22,670 bases of DNA from NCBI GenBank assembly GCA_001805005.1, contig MHDO01000046.1, forward strand, positions 1 through 22,670. Reading direction: 5' to 3'. Every line of letters starts with the position of its first letter. The stretch's first letter is position 1. Under the pieces are notes generated by a model that worked only from the letters and a program-made list of their open reading frames with translations, made no database searches and had not been told where the DNA came from. Shown here piece by piece: positions 15,163 through 22,464 of the stretch. The stretch comes from Nitrospinae bacterium RIFCSPLOWO2_12_39_16 (GTDB lineage Bacteria > Nitrospinota > Nitrospinia > UBA9942). The translations under genes were made by a program, and so were the position numbers.

Positions 15163-16083
15163 ATGTCAAGTAAAATTTATGAACTACAGCAGGAGATAAG
15201 AAAACTCCTGAAGGAAAAGAACGGCATAATGCTCGCCCATAATTATCAAAGGGATGAGATACAGGAGATGGCAGATGTAACGGGAGATTCCCTTGCATTG
15301 AGCCAGATAGCGGCAAAGACTGATGCAGAGGTTATTGTCTTCTGCGGTGTCCACTTTATGGCTGAGAGTGCCTCCATACTTTCACCTGATAAGACAGTCA
15401 TCCTTCCAAGGATTGAGGCAGGATGTCCGATGGCTGACATGGTGACAGTTGAAAAATTAATAGAAAAAAAGAGGGAACTGCCGGGTGTCCCCGTTGTTTG
15501 CTATGTAAACTCATCCGCAGATGTAAAGGCAGAGAGTGATATATGCTGCACATCTGCAAATGCCGTAAAGGTTGTTAATTCTGTTGATGGAGAGAGGGTC
15601 TTGATGATACCTGACATGAATCTATCAATGTATACTGCAAGACTTACAACAAAAGAGGTTATCCCATGGAAAGGATTCTGTCCAACCCATCAGTATCTTA
15701 AACCATCAGATGTGCTTAAGATGAAGAAACAATATCCTGATGCAAAATTCGTAGCCCATCCTGAATGCACACCTGAAGTCCTTGACCTTGCTGACCATAT
15801 CTGCAGCACATCAGAGATGTATAAATATGCAAAAGGATCTGATGCAAAAGAGTTTATAATCGGAACTGAAATGGGGATATTGTATAAACTCAAGAAAGAA
15901 AACCCTGATAAGAAATTCTACCTATGCTCCAATAAACTGATATGCCCCAATATGAAGCTCACCACACTTGAGGATGTATATACCGGCATACGGGATATGA
16001 AAAATATAATCAAAGTGCCGGAAGAAATAAGAATCCGAGCCAAAAAGTCACTTGACAGGATGCTGGAGATACCGAGGGATTAA
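15163..16083 (+). CDS. nadA: Quinolinate synthase A
   Basis: NadA condenses iminoaspartate with dihydroxyacetone phosphate to quinolinate, the NAD precursor, using a [4Fe-4S] cluster. At 306 residues it is the compact form. The likely cluster ligands are C88 (EAGCPMADM), C173 (WKGFCPTHQ) and C261 (LICPNMK), with the expected even spacing. Other family signatures are LAHNYQRDEIQ near the N-terminus, YVNSSADVKAESDICCTSANA, VAHPECTPEV and IGTEMGILYKL. It stands alone on the plus strand with no nadB or nadC beside it. The ribosome site is weak. A possible TTGTTA-17-GATAAT promoter ends only 7 bases before the ATG, which would make a nearly leaderless transcript if real. Confidence 0.96.
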   Translation: MSSKIYELQQEIRKLLKEKNGIMLAHNYQRDEIQEMADVTGDSLALSQIAAKTDAEVIVFCGVHFMAESASILSPDKTVILPRIEAGCPMADMVTVEKLIEKKRELPGVPVVCYVNSSADVKAESDICCTSANAVKVVNSVDGERVLMIPDMNLSMYTARLTTKEVIPWKGFCPTHQYLKPSDVLKMKKQYPDAKFVAHPECTPEVLDLADHICSTSEMYKYAKGSDAKEFIIGTEMGILYKLKKENPDKKFYLCSNKLICPNMKLTTLEDVYTGIRDMKNIIKVPEEIRIRAKKSLDRMLEIPRD

Positions 16084-16236
16084 AATGGAGAAGCCATCTA
16101 TAACTAATCAGATTTAATACCATTATAAATATGTCTCTAAATGTCTATTTACCAAGTCTATTCTCAGGGGTATATCAGCACTTAAAATTTTCAATTTTAG
16201 CATTTGTTGATTTTGTTTCCAGTGTAATGCCATAAT

Positions 16237-17129
16237 TCAACCTAACCAGTTCGATGTCGGCTTTCGGTCATCCCATTCTGGCATTTGGCGAATGGGGAGT
16301 TTTGGTGGCGTCTGATCTGGTGAATCGACTGGAAGCGTGAATTTCCCAAGAGTGGGTAAAGGCTGGCATAAACCATATGCAACGGACATCCTGTCAAAAG
16401 GCGCTTTATCATTCGTAGTATCATAATCATCAGGTATAGGAAGCGGATAAATGGTATAGGGACCCCAATCTTCCATCCAAGATTTGCTAAATATTTCGTT
16501 AATAAATGTTGCCTTAGCTCCTCCACCACAAACTAAAACATGTACTTTATCTTTCTCCCATTCCGATTGGCTTTTCCGATGACTATATGCTTGACCCCAA
16601 ACAGCGTGTGATTCCTCCCATAATTCTTTTAATTCTTGTTTTATTTCATATTTGATGTTGTCGGGTAACTTATTGATATTTGAAACTGCACGTACAACAT
16701 GAGAGTCAGTAATATTCCCCTCCCTACTCATATTTTCCAGATACAAAGAAACAATACGTTCAATACGCTGAGCGCCTCTTGGTAAATTGCGAGCTGCATA
16801 CCAAAATTTCTCCTCAGCCCTCGTTCGTACATTCTCCAAATTAAATATTGAAAAGTCAGTTGTACCCGCACCAAAATCTATTACTGCATGTAAACCGTTT
16901 TTAACCTGAAGTGAGACAAGATATGATGCTATTTCTGCAACGGCTTCTGGAACACCAAACAAACGAGTAGTAGGGTCTTTAGGAGAAAATTCTACTTTTG
17001 TATATTTTTCTTTAGCGAGTTCTAAAAGTTTATTGCAGTCGTTGTCATCTACCCATTCTCTTTCAATCGCCTCTGCCGTAGCTAATATTTGTTCAAATAT
17101 ATTTTTTACTTCATTGTTCTGTATGTGAT
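16237..17129 (-). pseudogene. C-terminal remnant of an Hsp70/actin-like ATPase
   Basis: The frame is open from about 17148 down to the stop at 16237, about 300 codons. The first usable start is only a TTG at 16962 (MFGVPEAVAEIASY), although clearly coding sequence continues upstream of it (FEQILATAEAIEREWVDDND). The ATPase signature DFGAGTTDFSIFNL is the second phosphate-binding motif of the Hsp70/actin fold, and VLVCGGGAKATFINEIF is the adenosine motif. The N-terminal phosphate-1 motif and roughly the first half are missing. Upstream, the frame runs into sequence belonging to a helicase gene in another frame. I read it as a gene truncated at its 5' side by a deletion. It is not DnaK-like in its C-terminal part. 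A short expressed protein from the TTG is possible but unlikely to be functional. Confidence 0.72.
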
Positions 17130-17702
17130 CTATAGGGATCGCGGAAAATCATTTGCTTGGAGAATTCTAAAATCCTCACCAAATCGATTTCTTAATTCTA
17201 ATTTCCACTTTGCAGTTAAATTAGCCGGACATATCACAAGGACTCTGTCAACTGTTTGTCGAGCACGAAGTTCAGTAAGAATTAGACCTGCCTCTATCGT
17301 TTTACCAAGACCGACTTCATCACAAATTAATAACCGTTGGCTTGGAGAATCCAGGAACTTAATTAGCGGTTTAAATTGGTACGGATAGAACCGAGTGCGA
17401 GATGCATTAAACGCATAAATATTGTTTCTTAATGGATAATCGCGTGTTAATTTTAAATAAGTAATGAGACGTAAGAACTCTCTGTAGCCAGCTATATTCC
17501 CATTAAGAAGGTTATCAACCGGTGTTTTTGCAGGGTGATATAGCTGCAAATCAATTTCAGGTACAGTAGTTGATCCTTCTATACCGCCCCAGAAAATAGT
17601 ATAGTATTGTAATCCAGCGTGGATTGGGCCAAGTTCTTCAATGAGCCCGACCTTGCTGGGATCACTTTTAGATTGAACTTTATCCCCTTTTCTAAAAGCC
17701 AT
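17130..17702 (-). pseudogene. N-terminal remnant of an SNF2-type (DrmD/RapA-like) helicase
   Basis: The 190-codon frame has a small N-terminal beta domain (FRKGDKVQSKSDPSKVGLIEEL) and then the start of an SNF2 ATPase: the YPYQFKPLIKFLDSP lead-in, Walker A CDEVGLGKTIEAGLIL (about 128-143) and motif Ia VLVICPANLTAKWKLEL. The frame stops at 17130-17132 just after motif Ia. The DEAH box, the second RecA domain and the helicase C-terminal motifs are all absent. Such proteins are normally around 1000 residues. The sequence passes directly into the Hsp70-like remnant in another frame, so a large deletion joined the two. Related helicases occur in phage-defence and DNA-modification clusters such as DISARM; assignment to any of these is inference. 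No ribosome site is visible before the ATG. Confidence 0.72.
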
Positions 17703-17752
17703 ATGATGATAATGTAATATTACAATAACCTAAAGTATAGGAATTTCAATAA

Positions 17753-17795
17753 GTCCCCCCTTACCCCTGGAAGAGGGAGGGGTGTGGAGATAATT
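17753..17795. repeat. C-rich/G-rich palindromic interspersed repeat
   Basis: GTCCCCCCTTACCCCTGG is followed by AGAGGGAGGGGTGTGG, forming an imperfect hairpin. It resembles the repeat inside the acyl-CoA synthetase gene and the one at 20756-20792 in composition and layout. Confidence 0.6.
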
Positions 17796-17884
17796 TTCTT
17801 TATTATAAGACTATTTACATTAAAAATAAATAAGTTTTTATTGAAAGCAGATATCTTTAAAAATGAAAAATAATATGTCTTTTT

Positions 17885-17977
17885 GGTGATTACTCTCATC
17901 ATCTCTGGTATACATGCCTTTATTTCAAGTTTTATGGGTGTGTCTTTCTAATACCAGAGTGTTAGGGAAAAATCACC
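17885..17977. repeat. Symmetric two-step inverted repeat
   Basis: GGTGATT (17885-17891) and CTCTGGTAT (17903-17911) are mirrored by ATACCAGAG (17951-17959) and AATCACC (17971-17977). All four arms are perfect, and both spacers between inner and outer arms are 11 bases. The central 39 bases are not symmetric. It could be the scar of a small mobile element, an attachment-like site, or an operator region for mntA-hepT. Confidence 0.6.
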
Positions 17978-18045
17978 TTGCTACTAAAAGGGACTTATGC
18001 CATAATTCGTTTAAAAAAATCACTTTGAAAGACTAAAAATATAAT

Positions 18046-18054
18046 AAAGGAGGT
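18046..18054 (+). promoter_or_regulatory. Strong ribosome binding site of mntA
   Basis: AAAGGAGGT ends 6 bases before the ATG at 18061. It is one of the best matches in the window and fixes the mntA start. Confidence 0.85.
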
Positions 18055-18060
18055 AACATA

Positions 18061-18330
18061 ATGATAACAGAGAAAGAAAAAGAAATAATTTTGCAGTGTG
18101 CTAAAAAATATGATGTTTCTTCTATCTTTTTATTTGGTTCTTCAATTGAAAAAGGCAGAGAATCTAATGACATAGACCTTGGAGTAAAAGGGATTAAGCC
18201 TCAATTGTTCTTTAAATTTTACGCTGAATTATTTAAATATCTCCCAAAGTCTGTTGACATTGTTGACTTGTCTAAGAAATCCCTATTCAATGATATTATA
18301 GAAGAAACTGGCATAAAAATATATGGATAA
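18061..18330 (+). CDS. mntA: MNT-type nucleotidyltransferase antitoxin (MntA)
   Basis: Minimal nucleotidyltransferases paired with HEPN toxins silence the toxin by adding AMP to it. The 89-residue protein has the active-site signature FLFGSSIEKGRESNDIDLGV, with G26-S27 and the metal-binding D37 and D39 (a GS-x9-DxD spacing). A third acidic position is likely in SVDIVDL (D66 or D69). The strong ribosome site supports the start. The stop lies inside the next gene: the two overlap by 8 bases (ATGGATAA), showing coupled translation. The catalytic residues look intact, so this is probably a working antitoxin. It lies at the edge of the accessory patch next to the decayed helicase/ATPase genes. Confidence 0.9.
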   Translation: MITEKEKEIILQCAKKYDVSSIFLFGSSIEKGRESNDIDLGVKGIKPQLFFKFYAELFKYLPKSVDIVDLSKKSLFNDIIEETGIKIYG

Positions 18331-18751
18331 TCTAACAAAAGAAATCCTTGCAGAAAAAGAGAATGTGGAAAATGTATTGAATAATCTAAAGGAAGCCATG
18401 GCAAGAACCGAAAAAACAGTTATAGAGCTATCTGCCATTGCCACCTTTCTTCATAATATTTACAATGGAATAGAGAATATTTTGAAGCAAATACTGAAAG
18501 GTAAAAACATCAAAATTTCCAGATCAGAAACATGGCATAAAGATTTGCTGAATACTTCAGTATCTCTCGGAATCATATCGGAGAATCTATCCGATAAACT
18601 TTATGAGTATCTATCCTTTAGACACTTCTTCATTCATGCGTATGGGTTTATGCTTGAAGAGGCACAGTTAGAAGACCTATCTAAAAACATTCCTGAAATC
18701 TGGTCACAATTTTTAAGAGAAATAGAAAATTTTTATCAGACTAAAAAATAA
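18323..18751 (+). CDS. hepT: HEPN-domain ribonuclease toxin (HepT)
   Basis: HepT toxins are all-helical HEPN ribonucleases. The 142-residue sequence is predicted mostly helical, with the catalytic motif RHFFIHAY at 100-107. That is exactly the R-x4-H-x-Y form in which, in studied MntA-HepT pairs, the tyrosine (here Y107) is the site of AMPylation by the partner. R100 and H105 are the expected catalytic residues. It overlaps mntA by 8 bases and would be translated from the same message. It belongs to the HepT-like (DUF86-type) group. The toxin looks intact, with no frameshift or missing residue. Confidence 0.88.
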   Translation: MDNLTKEILAEKENVENVLNNLKEAMARTEKTVIELSAIATFLHNIYNGIENILKQILKGKNIKISRSETWHKDLLNTSVSLGIISENLSDKLYEYLSFRHFFIHAYGFMLEEAQLEDLSKNIPEIWSQFLREIENFYQTKK

Positions 18752-18784
18752 AAGATTAACATCTAAATGTTGTAACCTTAATTC

Positions 18785-20302
18785 ATGTCTGAACAGTATG
18801 AAATAGAAGAGGTAATTTCAGAGGGAGAAAAAAGATTTGAGCTTTATAGAAAAACAATAAGTCTATTCCTCGGTCCCATAGTTTTTCTAACAATTCTCTT
18901 CATCCCCATACCCATTCTCTCCACTGAGGCACACAGGTTAAGTGCTGTCCTTGGTATTGTTTTAATTTACTGGATTGGTGAGGCAATACCAATCCCTGCA
19001 ACTGCAATACTTGGGGCTATACTCTGCGTTATTTTAGGCGTTGCAAAATCTCAAACTGTATTTGCCCCCTTTGCCCATCCCATCATATTTCTATTCATTG
19101 GAAGCTTTATGCTTGCAGAGTCAATGAAGACACATAAGTTGGACTACCGCATTGCATTAAGTATCCTTTCTCTACCATGGGTCGGCAACAGCTACTACAG
19201 GGTATTTTTTGCAATTGCAATTATACCTGCATTTATATCAATGTGGATAAGCGACAGTGCTACTACTGCAATGATGTATCCAATCACATTGGGAATATTG
19301 GCAACTGTCAATCAGCTTTCAGGAGGCGGAAGGTCAAAGTTTGAAGTGGGACTCCTGCTAACTATTGCCTATGCCGCACTTATTGGAGGCATAGGGACAC
19401 CGATAGGAACACCCCCAAATCTCATAGGGATAGGCATGATAGATAAAATCATCGGAGTAAAAATTCCCTTCTTCTTATGGATGACTATGGCATTACCAAT
19501 AATGATTACTATGATATTTTTAATGCTTATATATATGTTTTCAATTTATAAACCTCCTTTAAAGGAAATAAAAGGGTTATCTGATTTCATAAAACAAAAA
19601 AGGTCTGAAATGGGGACATGGACAAGAGGACAGAAAAATACACTTGCTGCCTTTATAATTGCAATTACCCTCTGGATATTGCCCGGAATAGTAGCTGCTA
19701 TATTTGGCACTGAATCAAATATCTATAAATTACTTGATGCCCATATACATGAAGAGGTTGTATCACTAATAGCTGTTCTCATATTATTCCTCACACCTGT
19801 TGACTGGAAAAACAGGAAATTTACTATCACATGGAGTGAGGCAGTAAAGATAGACTGGGGGACAATAATATTATTTGGTGGCGGGCTTTCCTTTGGCGGA
19901 CTGATGTTCTCAACAAAACTTGCAGATTTCATGGGAAATATACTTCTTAAAATTACAGGAGTGGATACACTCTGGGGAATCACAGCAGTAGCAATCGGAC
20001 TTGCAATTATTACAACAGAGGTAACATCAAACACCGCTACGTCGAATATGCTTGTTCCTCTTATGATTTCTGTGGCAAATACAGCAGGTGTGAGCGGGAT
20101 TCCGCCTGCAATAGGTGTATGTCTCGGTGCAAGTATGGCATTCATGCTCCCTGTCTCTACTCCGTCAAATGCAATAGTCTATGGCTCTGGAAGAGTGCCC
20201 ATTACAAGCATGATAAGGGCAGGTATTGTGCTGGATATAATCAGTTTCTTTGTTATATTAATTGGACTAAGAATCCTCTGTCCCCTTCTTGGTCTTATGT
20301 AA
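18785..20302 (+). CDS. DASS-family (SLC13/CitT-like) anion:sodium symporter
   Basis: A 505-residue integral membrane protein with about 11-12 hydrophobic segments and a charged cytoplasmic N-terminus of about 25 residues. Family members import di- or tricarboxylates, sulfate or similar anions with sodium. The two re-entrant hairpin regions are visible: WISDSATTAMMYPI with GTPIGTPPNLIG in the first half, and TSNTATSNMLVPLM with STPSNAIVYGSG in the second. The second-half SNT motif is canonical; in the first half the equivalent triplet reads SDS, which may affect substrate or ion choice. An extra stretch (about residues 250-285, KEIKGLSDFIKQKRSEMGTW) is a soluble loop. No clear ribosome site precedes the ATG at 18785. 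The 3' end overlaps the convergent NUDIX gene by 8 bases. The substrate cannot be assigned from sequence. Confidence 0.87.
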   Translation: MSEQYEIEEVISEGEKRFELYRKTISLFLGPIVFLTILFIPIPILSTEAHRLSAVLGIVLIYWIGEAIPIPATAILGAILCVILGVAKSQTVFAPFAHPIIFLFIGSFMLAESMKTHKLDYRIALSILSLPWVGNSYYRVFFAIAIIPAFISMWISDSATTAMMYPITLGILATVNQLSGGGRSKFEVGLLLTIAYAALIGGIGTPIGTPPNLIGIGMIDKIIGVKIPFFLWMTMALPIMITMIFLMLIYMFSIYKPPLKEIKGLSDFIKQKRSEMGTWTRGQKNTLAAFIIAITLWILPGIVAAIFGTESNIYKLLDAHIHEEVVSLIAVLILFLTPVDWKNRKFTITWSEAVKIDWGTIILFGGGLSFGGLMFSTKLADFMGNILLKITGVDTLWGITAVAIGLAIITTEVTSNTATSNMLVPLMISVANTAGVSGIPPAIGVCLGASMAFMLPVSTPSNAIVYGSGRVPITSMIRAGIVLDIISFFVILIGLRILCPLLGLM

Positions 20303-20747
20303 TATCACTGATGGGCTTCCTTAATATCATCCTCTTTGCCTTTTTTAGTATCTCCTTCTCATCATCATACTCAATCATCTTTATCGCATCATCTATGGGA
20401 AACCACTTGCACTCATCAACCTCCAAGTCATGATTCCTTACATTGCCTTTCGTGTATTCCATAAGAAAGAAATAGACTATCTTTAAATATCTTATTGTCT
20501 TGCCTTTATCCTTATGGGCATAAAAATACTTGATATAGTCTATTAGTTTTAAAATTCTTCCATCTACTCCTGTCTCCTCTCTTACCTCTCTATGGGCTGC
20601 ACGGGCTAAGCCCTCCCCTTTTTCAAGAAGACCCTTTGGAAGGCACCATACAGTGCCACCTTTCACAGCTATAAGGGCAATTTCTATTTTGTCATCAATC
20701 CTGTGGAATACAACACCGCCAGAGGATATTTGCCTTTCAGTCTTCAT
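20295..20747 (-). CDS. NUDIX hydrolase
   Basis: NUDIX enzymes cleave nucleoside diphosphates linked to other groups. The 150-residue protein has a perfect Nudix box, G-x5-E-x7-REVREETGV, starting at G39 with the metal-binding glutamates E54, E57 and E58. The N-terminal ISSGGVVFHR strand and WCLPKGLLEKGE lead-in resemble the diadenosine-tetraphosphatase / MutT-like group, but the substrate is not determinable. It converges on the transporter gene, overlapping by 8 bases. A hairpin repeat and a DUF72 remnant lie upstream on the same strand, so its promoter is probably within or near those repeats. Confidence 0.9.
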   Translation of the reverse strand: MKTERQISSGGVVFHRIDDKIEIALIAVKGGTVWCLPKGLLEKGEGLARAAHREVREETGVDGRILKLIDYIKYFYAHKDKGKTIRYLKIVYFFLMEYTKGNVRNHDLEVDECKWFPIDDAIKMIEYDDEKEILKKAKRMILRKPISDIT

Positions 20748-20755
20748 TTAAAATA

Positions 20756-20792
20756 ACCCCTCACCCCAACCCTCTCCCACAAGGGGAGAGGA
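20756..20792. repeat. CCCTCTCCC...GGGGAGAGG hairpin repeat
   Basis: The arms CCTCTCCC (20771-20778) and GGGGAGAGG (20783-20791) enclose a 4-base loop, preceded by CCCCTCACCCCAAC. I recognise this as a very common interspersed repeat in environmental bacterial genomes. It lies between the NUDIX start and the DUF72 remnant. Confidence 0.75.
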
Positions 20793-20807
20793 AGTTTCAC
20801 TTTTTTT

Positions 20808-20927
20808 CTATTTCACACTCACTATTTTCATTAACTCTTTTGCATTTATTACAGCATAGCCATTTGCATCATTATTGAAATAAACATAGACATCTTTGCC
20901 TTCTTTTATAAATCCAAAAAATGCGTG
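20808..20927 (-). pseudogene. C-terminal fragment of a DUF72 (YecE-like) protein
   Basis: Reading the minus strand to the TAG at 20808 gives a short frame containing KDVYVYFNNDANGYAVINAK, the characteristic end of DUF72 proteins, in which a D-V-Y-x-Y-F-N-N-D motif is near the C-terminus. Upstream the similarity ends near 20927, where AAACACA/ACAGATT-type repeat sequence begins, and no start is available. At under 40 codons it is about one seventh of a full DUF72 protein. It appears to be the stump of a gene lost by deletion or by repeat-mediated rearrangement. Confidence 0.6.
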
Positions 20928-21161
20928 AAAACACAAGTAAACACAGATTAACACAGGTTATTCAATGAATTAGAAAAAGATATATTTCACTTTTTAAGTG
21001 AAAGAGGAAGTATAATAAGTTTTTGTTTTATCAGTGTTTACCTGTGTTTATCTGTAGTTAATGCATAATCTGGGTTAATTGCATTTATCTGTGTCAATCT
21101 GTGTTAATCTGTGGTTAATTAAATTTTTGTTCTGTTTAGTCTGTGTAAGTCTGTGGCTAAA
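20928..21161. repeat. Cluster of ACAGATTAACACAGG-type microrepeats
   Basis: Left units (AAACACAAGTAAACACAGATTAACACAGG, about 20928-20957) are complementary to right units (CAGTGTTTACCTGTGTTTATCTG, about 21032-21056). They are followed by many tandem variants of ATCTGTG(T)TAA up to 21155. A separate tight hairpin, TTTCACTT-TTT-AAGTGAAA, lies at 20985-21003. The stretch between the DUF72 remnant and the hydrogenase stop is entirely repeat-like; I see no gene in it. Confidence 0.7.
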
Positions 21162-22457
21162 TTAAGTTTTTGTTTCCTCAAAATCTATTTTTAAGAAGTG
21201 TGTGGCGCAGGAGATGCAGGGGTCGTAATTTCTGACAGTCTGCTCACATTTCCATGTAAGCTCATTTTTGGGCAGGTTAATGTTTGATGAGGCAAAAGTG
21301 CGGAGGTCGTTTTCAATCATACGCTGGTTCTGAGATGTAGGAGGGACAATCTTTGCATCTTTTATTAAGCCGTCATCACCAATGCTGTAGCGGTGGTATA
21401 AAAGCCCGCGAGGAGCCTCAGTGCATCCAAATCCGATGCCTTTACGGGGTATTACATCAATACAAGATTTTTCAGGAGGCTCATACTGATTTATAATCCT
21501 AAGTGCCTCGTCACACGCATACAGAGTCTCAATACTGCGGACAATAATACTCTTGAAGGGATTACAAACTCCCTTCATGATTCCAACCTCTTTCGCTGCC
21601 TCCTGAGCAATAGGAGATAATTTATCAAAGTTTAAATTAAACCTCGCAAGTGGTCCTGCAAAATATTCGCCCCTTTCCTTGTGGACGGATTGTAGGGCAT
21701 TGGAATGGGAGACATGCTCCTCCTCAAAGTGATGCTCATACTCCTTAATATTTATATCAAGCCCCTTACTTGAGACAAGCTTCCCTTCATTAAATGGATA
21801 TTCATCGGGATGCCTCAAAGATACAAATTCATAGTCCTGCTCAAACTCAGGAAAATTAAATTTTGCAGTCCATCTGACTGTCTCAAGGGCTGCATCCCTC
21901 GCCCACTTCAATTTCTCAACAAGTGCATTTAGCTCTTTTTTTGTCGGCACACGATAAAAACCGCCAACCCGCACATTAATGGGATGAATCTCCCTCCCGC
22001 CGACAACATTAACAATATCATTGCCTGTCTTTTTTAGCTGTAGTCCCCTCTTAACAATATCAGGATAATCCTTTGCTATCTGGAGGGCATCCTGAAACCC
22101 CAGGAAATCAGGGGCATGGAGCATATAGATATGCAGACCATGACTCTCTATCCATTCTCCACAGTAAATAAGACGGCGAAGCTCCCTTAGTTGTCCTGTA
22201 ACCTTTATGCCAAAGGCATCCTCCATTGCATGGACTGCACTCATCTGATATGCTATTGGACAGATGCCGCATATTCGGGATGTGATATCAGGTGCCTCAG
22301 AATATTTTCTTCCACGAAGAAAGGCTTCAAAAAATCTCGGCGGCTCAAAAATCCCGAACCTGACATCAGTAACCTCATTATCCTTAATCTTAATCAAAAT
22401 AGACCCCTCTCCTTCAACACGAGCGAGATAATCTACTTTGATGGTTGTATTTTTCAT
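21162..22457 (-). CDS. [NiFe] hydrogenase large (alpha) subunit, group 3 cytoplasmic type
   Basis: The large subunit holds the Ni-Fe(CN)2CO site that splits or makes H2. The four nickel-ligating cysteines are in RICGICP (C63, C66) and DPCISCATH (C414, C417), so the active site is complete. A tail of 11 residues follows H420, as in precursors trimmed by a maturation protease. The 431-residue length, the N-terminal YLARVEGEGS motif and the ICGICPIAYQMSAVHAMED segment best match group 3 bidirectional enzymes of the NAD(P)-linked/sulfhydrogenase type (3b). Groups 1 and 2 are longer and membrane-linked. The 3b versus 3c call is inference. The gene is probably last in a hydrogenase operon, preceded across a 117-base repeat-filled gap by another gene on the same strand. 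No clear ribosome site is seen; repeat sequence lies just upstream of the ATG. Confidence 0.9.
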   Translation of the reverse strand: MKNTTIKVDYLARVEGEGSILIKIKDNEVTDVRFGIFEPPRFFEAFLRGRKYSEAPDITSRICGICPIAYQMSAVHAMEDAFGIKVTGQLRELRRLIYCGEWIESHGLHIYMLHAPDFLGFQDALQIAKDYPDIVKRGLQLKKTGNDIVNVVGGREIHPINVRVGGFYRVPTKKELNALVEKLKWARDAALETVRWTAKFNFPEFEQDYEFVSLRHPDEYPFNEGKLVSSKGLDINIKEYEHHFEEEHVSHSNALQSVHKERGEYFAGPLARFNLNFDKLSPIAQEAAKEVGIMKGVCNPFKSIIVRSIETLYACDEALRIINQYEPPEKSCIDVIPRKGIGFGCTEAPRGLLYHRYSIGDDGLIKDAKIVPPTSQNQRMIENDLRTFASSNINLPKNELTWKCEQTVRNYDPCISCATHFLKIDFEETKT

Positions 22458-22464
22458 TTAAAAT

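Larger units (their letters stand above)
17703..18060. other. 358-base gap upstream of mntA-hepT; no gene seen
   Basis: The gap contains a C/G-rich palindromic repeat (about 17753-17795), a two-step symmetric inverted repeat (17885-17977) and an imperfect direct repeat of AAAAATCAC(C/T)TTG..ACTAAAA (17968-17989 and 18015-18038). It ends with the mntA ribosome site. An open 60-codon frame on the minus strand (17720-17902) has no recognisable features and is probably spurious. Confidence 0.6.

Noticed and set aside
17720..17902. Short minus-strand 60-codon frame upstream of the helicase remnant
   Set aside because: It runs through a C/G-rich interspersed repeat and AT-rich spacer, has no ribosome site, and shows no protein family motif.
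18025..18045. TTGAAA and TATAAT upstream of mntA as a promoter
   Set aside because: The boxes are only 9 bases apart and the TATAAT directly precedes the ribosome site, so initiation would occur at the Shine-Dalgarno sequence. This cannot be the operon promoter.
20928..21161. CRISPR array
   Set aside because: The units are short (about 8-12 bases), variable and arranged as complementary arms; there are no constant 25-40 base repeats with unique spacers and no cas genes.
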